Origin: Rosenbergiella collisarenosi
GTDB lineage: Bacteria > Pseudomonadota > Gammaproteobacteria > Enterobacterales > Enterobacteriaceae
Direction: 5' to 3'
NCBI RefSeq assembly: GCF_018494085.1
Contig: NZ_JABBFP010000005.1
Coordinates: 62,001-126,000 of the forward strand
DNA: 64,000 nt
In this document: piece after piece, positions 60,894-64,000 of the stretch
How positions within the stretch are numbered: the stretch's first letter is position 1
Layout: each line of letters begins with the position of its first letter
Position numbers and translations under genes: made by a program
The notes under the pieces: model-generated
The model's input: the letters and a program-made list of their open reading frames with translations, nothing else
Told to the model about the DNA's origin: nothing
The model's database searches: none

Positions 60894-61312
60894 AAAAATA
60901 TATAATTTCAATCTTCTATTTGGGCTGTACTATAAACGTGTTTGCTGAAGAAAAAGATATTATCTTTTTTAAAAACGAAAGTTTAGACAGCTGTTATAGG
61001 AAACCAATGTCTCCGGCAGTTCAAAACTGCATGATTTACCTGTCAGGTCAGAAAAAAAGAGAATATGAAAAGCAATTCAAAGTGCTATTAAAAAAAGCAG
61101 AAAACGTTAAGGGTGAATTCCATAACTACAGTCTATTTTTGAAGTCTTTATATTTGGCTAAAAGTAAATGGGATGAGTATATTGAGGGGGAGTGTATGGC
61201 TCAGGCATATTTGGATGAGAATGAAAGCTTTGCTTTCCACATTGACAAGAACGTCTGCTTAATTAATGGGTATAATGAAAGGATTATATATTATAAAAAT
61301 TATCAGTTTTAA
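60890..61312 (+). CDS. Secreted LprI/DUF1311-like protein, putative lysozyme-effector immunity
   Basis: The 140-residue precursor has a Sec signal peptide (MKKYIISIFYLGCTINVFA, cleavage near residue 19) and four cysteines in the mature part. The mature pattern C...QNCMIYL...REYEKQFKVLLKKA...LYLAKSKWDEYIEGEC fits the LprI N-terminal (DUF1311) lysozyme-inhibitor family, with its conserved W-x-x-Y-x-x-x-x-C ending. Its ATG overlaps the end of the extended lysozyme frame (ATGA), so the two are coupled. Export to the periplasm is where protection from a wall hydrolase is needed. The immunity role is inferred. Composition is very AT-rich. Confidence 0.7.
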   Translation: MKKYIISIFYLGCTINVFAEEKDIIFFKNESLDSCYRKPMSPAVQNCMIYLSGQKKREYEKQFKVLLKKAENVKGEFHNYSLFLKSLYLAKSKWDEYIEGECMAQAYLDENESFAFHIDKNVCLINGYNERIIYYKNYQF

Positions 61313-62173
61313 TGCTTTATAGTAGAAGAGCGGGTTATATAGTTATTAGGGGGAATAGTTAAGAGCTTATAAGGGTTCTTCAGGTTGAAGGTTATCATTT
61401 TTATTACGTTCGCTATGTTATTGCGGGCGAGTAGGAGATAGCCTTGATATTACTGGATTATGGTAGTAGGCAAGTTAGGGTGATAAATATACGGATTAGC
61501 ACAAATTTATCAGCGTTAAGAGTTTTTCGATGAAAAACTCCGTTTCTTACTTTCAAACATAAGTTCCAAAGGAAACTATCCAGTGCTCGGTTATAATAAT
61601 TTAATAACCCCCTGATTATCTCGACAACGTAAATCTGCGCTTTCGATCACCGCCTCTAGGAGCCTCCGATTTCGGAGCCACCTATTTTGTGCGTAACTGT
61701 CGGCAACTCTCAGAGAATGATCTAAGGCAATATTCTGGCTTTGTGAGCCAATGTCATTGGCTTTTAACAAACAGGGTAAGCAATGTTTACTCAGTCGATG
61801 CTTTCGATCACCAGATAACAGAGTAACTATCGGTAACTCTGTTGTAGAGCGTGTGTCTGTCCAACTTCTCGCCCTATAGTCTAGCTATCTGCAGCACTGT
61901 CATTTCTAGTAATTTACGGTTTAACATGACGGGGTCCTGCTATCTCCTACTGTATTAAGTTTTATTGATAGTCAACTATCTGACTAATTATCGGCGGTTT
62001 CTGCGGAATTGAGGTTTAAGTAGAGCCTCATATAAAAAGGTTAATTGGTCATAGTTCAATGAGTCGGTGGCCACTCTAACCACTTTTATGAATATATCCT
62101 AACTGAATAACCTGTTTTAATAATTTAATCTAGCATGCTTATACTTTCTTAAATCCATCAAGGAGTTACAGGC
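61313..62173. other. 861-bp intergenic region with short imperfect repeats, no gene seen
   Basis: No open frame with coding character. It holds a TTACTGG...AGTAGG element (61450-61470) like those beside argU. A motif GCTTTCGATCACC occurs twice (61639-61651, 61800-61812). GTAACTRTCGGYAACTCT also occurs twice (61693-61710, 61823-61840). AACAGAGT/ACTCTGTT (61817-61843) and CTCCGA/TCGGAG (about 61665-61678) are small hairpins. It looks like decayed mobile-element DNA. Confidence 0.55.
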
Positions 62174-63334
62174 ATGAACGATAAAATTCCCACTGTACAT
62201 AGTTGCGCGCGCCCGCTAAGCGCGCTGAGTAGCCCGAAAGAGGCTATACGTCAGTTCACGCCTAACTGGTTCGCCGCGACCATGGGCACGGGTATACTGT
62301 CTCTGTCTCTTGCGCAGTTCCCTTGGTCGGTTCCGGGGTTGCGACTCATCGCGCAAGGACTCTGGATGTTTAACATCTTACTCTTTAGCGTCTTTGCCAT
62401 AATGTATCTGGCCCGCTGGGTAATGTACTTCGGTGAAGCAAAGCGCATCTTTGGCCACTCAACTGTATCCATGTTCTTCGGCACTATTCCGATGGGCATG
62501 GCTACCATCATCAACGGCTTGCTGGTGTTCGGTCTTCCTCTGTGGGGCGCTGACGTCATTCCGGTGGCACAGGTACTGTGGTGGCTGGACGTGGCGATGG
62601 CGCTGCTGTGCGGCGTGTGTATTCCTTACATGATGTTTACCCGGCAGAAGCACAGTATTGACCAGATGACCGCCGTTTGGCTACTCCCGGTCGTGGCGGC
62701 GGAAGTTGCTGCGGTAAGTGGCGGCCTACTGGTACCACACATTGCTGACGCGCACACGCAGCTCGGTATTATTATTACCAGCTATGTGCTGTGGGCATAC
62801 TCAGTACCGGTTGCGCTGAGCATTCTCACCATCTTACTGCTGCGTATGGTGCTGCACAAGCTGCCGCACGAAAGCATGGCAGCCTCAAGTTGGTTGGCCC
62901 TAGGGCCTATTGGCACTGGCTCGCTCGGCATGTTGGTCATTGGCGGAGCTGCGCAGGGGGTGTTTGCGGCGGCGGGTATGCCGGAAATCGGTCATATCGC
63001 ACAAGGCATTGGCTTTGTGGTAGGCATTATCTTTTGGGGTTGTGGGCTGTGGTGGATGCTGCTCGCTACGCTTATAACCATACGATATTTCCGTGAAGGT
63101 ATCCCTTTCAACTTAGGTTGGTGGGGCTTTACCTTCCCATTGGGTGTATACACTGTGGCCACGCTTAAACTATCGGTAATGATTGACCTGTCATTCTTTA
63201 AGGGCTTCAGTACGCTTCTCGTTATCATGCTGGTTATTATGTGGTTGATTGTTACGGTGAAGACAGTATGCGGAGCGTGGAGCGGAAAGCTTTTTTCTTC
63301 TCCCTGCTTGGCTGGGCTGGATGGGAAATCCTGA
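62174..63334 (+). CDS. TDT-family transporter (TehA/Mae1/SLAC1-like)
   Basis: The 386-residue inner-membrane protein has about ten predicted helices and the family opening FTPNWFAATMGTGILSLSL, as well as IPMGMATIINGLL and the ending NLGWWGFTFPLGVYTVATLKL. TDT proteins move small anions such as malate, sulfite, chloride or nitrate, and TehA is linked to tellurite resistance. The sequence alone does not choose among these. A good AAGGAGTTACAGGC ribosome-binding site is present. It is visibly richer in G+C than the preceding lysozyme pair, so the two have different histories. No regulator is adjacent. Confidence 0.88.
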   Translation: MNDKIPTVHSCARPLSALSSPKEAIRQFTPNWFAATMGTGILSLSLAQFPWSVPGLRLIAQGLWMFNILLFSVFAIMYLARWVMYFGEAKRIFGHSTVSMFFGTIPMGMATIINGLLVFGLPLWGADVIPVAQVLWWLDVAMALLCGVCIPYMMFTRQKHSIDQMTAVWLLPVVAAEVAAVSGGLLVPHIADAHTQLGIIITSYVLWAYSVPVALSILTILLLRMVLHKLPHESMAASSWLALGPIGTGSLGMLVIGGAAQGVFAAAGMPEIGHIAQGIGFVVGIIFWGCGLWWMLLATLITIRYFREGIPFNLGWWGFTFPLGVYTVATLKLSVMIDLSFFKGFSTLLVIMLVIMWLIVTVKTVCGAWSGKLFSSPCLAGLDGKS

Positions 63335-63534
63335 GTGGATACTTAAAAATAGCTTTGCTGGCAATGCGGTACTTTAGCAAGTCAGGCATATGAAACGCTT
63401 AGTCAGTTGAATCCTAGCCTTGATTTACCGACTAGTGCGTACTTGAAATGTGTAATTATGCTATGTATTTTTCTTAAAGGTTCCCGCCAACTATGAGAAC
63501 CAGGGCTGCGAACCTTAGCGTGAACTGCGAACCA

Positions 63535-63615
63535 TTAGAGGTCACCACCATCAGATAGCTTATAGGGTTTGTCTTGGGCTTTGGCAGTATCTAGCTGACG
63601 GGCATTTAGCTTCAT
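63535..63615 (-). pseudogene. Remnant of a P4-type tyrosine integrase (N-terminal arm-binding domain)
   Basis: A 26-codon frame starts MKLNARQLDTAK and continues AQDKPYKLSDGGDL before TAA. This is the diagnostic start of P4-family integrases (DUF4102 arm-type DNA-binding domain, normally M-L-ar-qv-d-aKPkdKpYKLsDGgGLyL). The stop replaces the next glycine-leucine block, and I find no catalytic domain. The gene pointed away from argU, as such integrases do next to their tRNA target. The rest appears deleted. Confidence 0.8.
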
Positions 63616-63678
63616 TTTGGGGGTATCTATTTCATTGAACCTGAGAATCCCCCACTTGTGAGTGGATGACAATGGATA

Positions 63679-63759
63679 TTACTGGACGTTAGTAGACAAG
63701 AGATTGGCTGAGATGGTTGATTTTACTGGGATGAGTAGAGGTTACTGGAGGGTAGTGGA
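63679..63759. repeat. Three degenerate direct repeats between the integrase remnant and argU
   Basis: TTACTGG followed 4-5 bp later by AGTRGA occurs at 63679-63696, 63723-63739 and 63742-63759. A fourth relative is at 61450-61470. Placement between an integrase start and its tRNA target suggests arm-type integrase-binding or attachment-core sequences. Confidence 0.6.
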
Positions 63760-63767
63760 TGTTGAAA

Positions 63768-63844
63768 TGGTGCGCCCTATAGGATTCGAACCTATGACCT
63801 ACGGCTTAGAAGGCCGGTGCTCTATCCAACTGAGCTAAGGGCGC
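63768..63844 (-). tRNA. argU: tRNA-Arg (anticodon UCU)
   Basis: The 77-nt - strand gene runs from GCGCCCTTAGCTCAG to GGTTCGAATCC...GGGCGCACCA, with CCA encoded. The anticodon loop CTTCTAA gives UCU, reading AGA/AGG. The acceptor stem pairs fully (GCGCCCT / AGGGCGC). In E. coli argU also lies near cysS and is the DLP12 prophage integration site. Its 3' end faces the island described here. Confidence 0.97.
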
Positions 63845-63861
63845 CCTGATTTCTGTCACGG

Positions 63862-63889
63862 ATTATACGGTTGAAGGGGCATGAGTCAA
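63862..63889 (-). promoter_or_regulatory. Promoter of argU
   Basis: On the - strand TTGACT, a 16-bp spacer and a perfect TATAAT lie 18-45 bp upstream of the mature tRNA 5' end. No gene is visible from here to the window end (111 bp). Confidence 0.85.
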
Positions 63890-64000
63890 TCACTTTACGC
63901 GACGAATCAGCTTATTGCTGAAGCTTTAACCATAATTCGCAAATCTTAACCTGACAGTTTTGTCTGCATCTGACAAAATACCCAGATTCCCCCTAATAGC

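Larger units (their letters stand above)
63335..63767. other. 433-bp gap between the TDT gene and argU
   Basis: There is no intact gene. It contains the integrase remnant (63535-63615) and three short repeats (63679-63759), both listed separately. Confidence 0.7.

Noticed and set aside
59900-63767. Direct repeat of the argU 3' end that would define attL/attR of an intact island
   Set aside because: No second copy of the GGTTCGAATCC...GGGCGCACCA segment was found by eye; only the degenerate TTACTGG repeats remain.

Overview
The window is chromosomal DNA from a gammaproteobacterium of the order Enterobacterales. Almost every gene has a close counterpart in Escherichia coli, and the order follows the E. 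coli segment thiI-panE-cyo-clpPX-lon-glnK-acrAB-dnaX-htpG-adk-hemH-gsk-ybaL-ybaKP-cueR-ybbNO-purEK-lpxH-ppiB-cysS-argU. Several E. coli genes are missing from their usual places (for example mdlAB, the copA ATPase, mscK, ybaN, aes, fsr, ushA, folD), and sequence divergence is moderate. This suggests a relative of E. coli outside Escherichia, perhaps Erwiniaceae (Pantoea, Tatumella, Rosenbergiella and similar). The family placement is an inference.

Layout. 1-12.3 kb: the 3' part of thiI, then panE-yajL, yajQ, yajR, the cytochrome bo3 operon cyoABCDE with its promoter and terminator, and yajG-ampG. 12.4-22 kb: the proteostasis block bolA, tig, clpP-clpX, lon (sigma-32 promoter), hupB, ppiD, ybaV. 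22-27.3 kb: queC, decR, the nitrogen-regulated glnK-amtB operon (tandem NtrC sites and a sigma-54 promoter), tesB, ybaY, atl and the 4.5S RNA gene ffs. 27.3-34.1 kb: tomB-hha, acrAB with divergent acrR and its operator, and priC-rsmS. 34.2-43 kb: apt, dnaX (with a complete -1 recoding signal), ybaB-recR, htpG (sigma-32), adk, hemH, gsk. 43-49.9 kb: ybaL, a PACE-family efflux gene with a divergent LysR regulator, ybaK, ybaP, a stand-alone copper-chaperone gene where copA would be, cueR, cnoX, ybbO. 50-54.5 kb: purE-purK, ppiB-lpxH, cysS.

54.5-64 kb is accessory. It holds eptC, a yrbL-like gene, an S66 (MccF/LD-carboxypeptidase-like) peptidase, nhaA and a small zinc-ribbon protein. After these comes an AT-rich patch with a pesticin-like lysozyme gene (interrupted by one extra A in an A8 run), overlapped by a secreted LprI-like putative immunity gene. 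A TDT/TehA-type transporter, a 26-codon remnant of a P4-type integrase N-terminus and a cluster of short repeats then lead to the 3' end of the tRNA-Arg(UCU) gene argU. argU is a known integration hotspot, so the last few kilobases look like a decayed integrative island.

The most interesting signals are the lysozyme/inhibitor pair, the reduction of the copA locus to a single HMA-domain chaperone under a CueR-type 19-bp-spacer promoter, a YajL/DJ-1 homologue whose conserved nucleophilic cysteine is serine, and the integrase relic with repeats beside argU.
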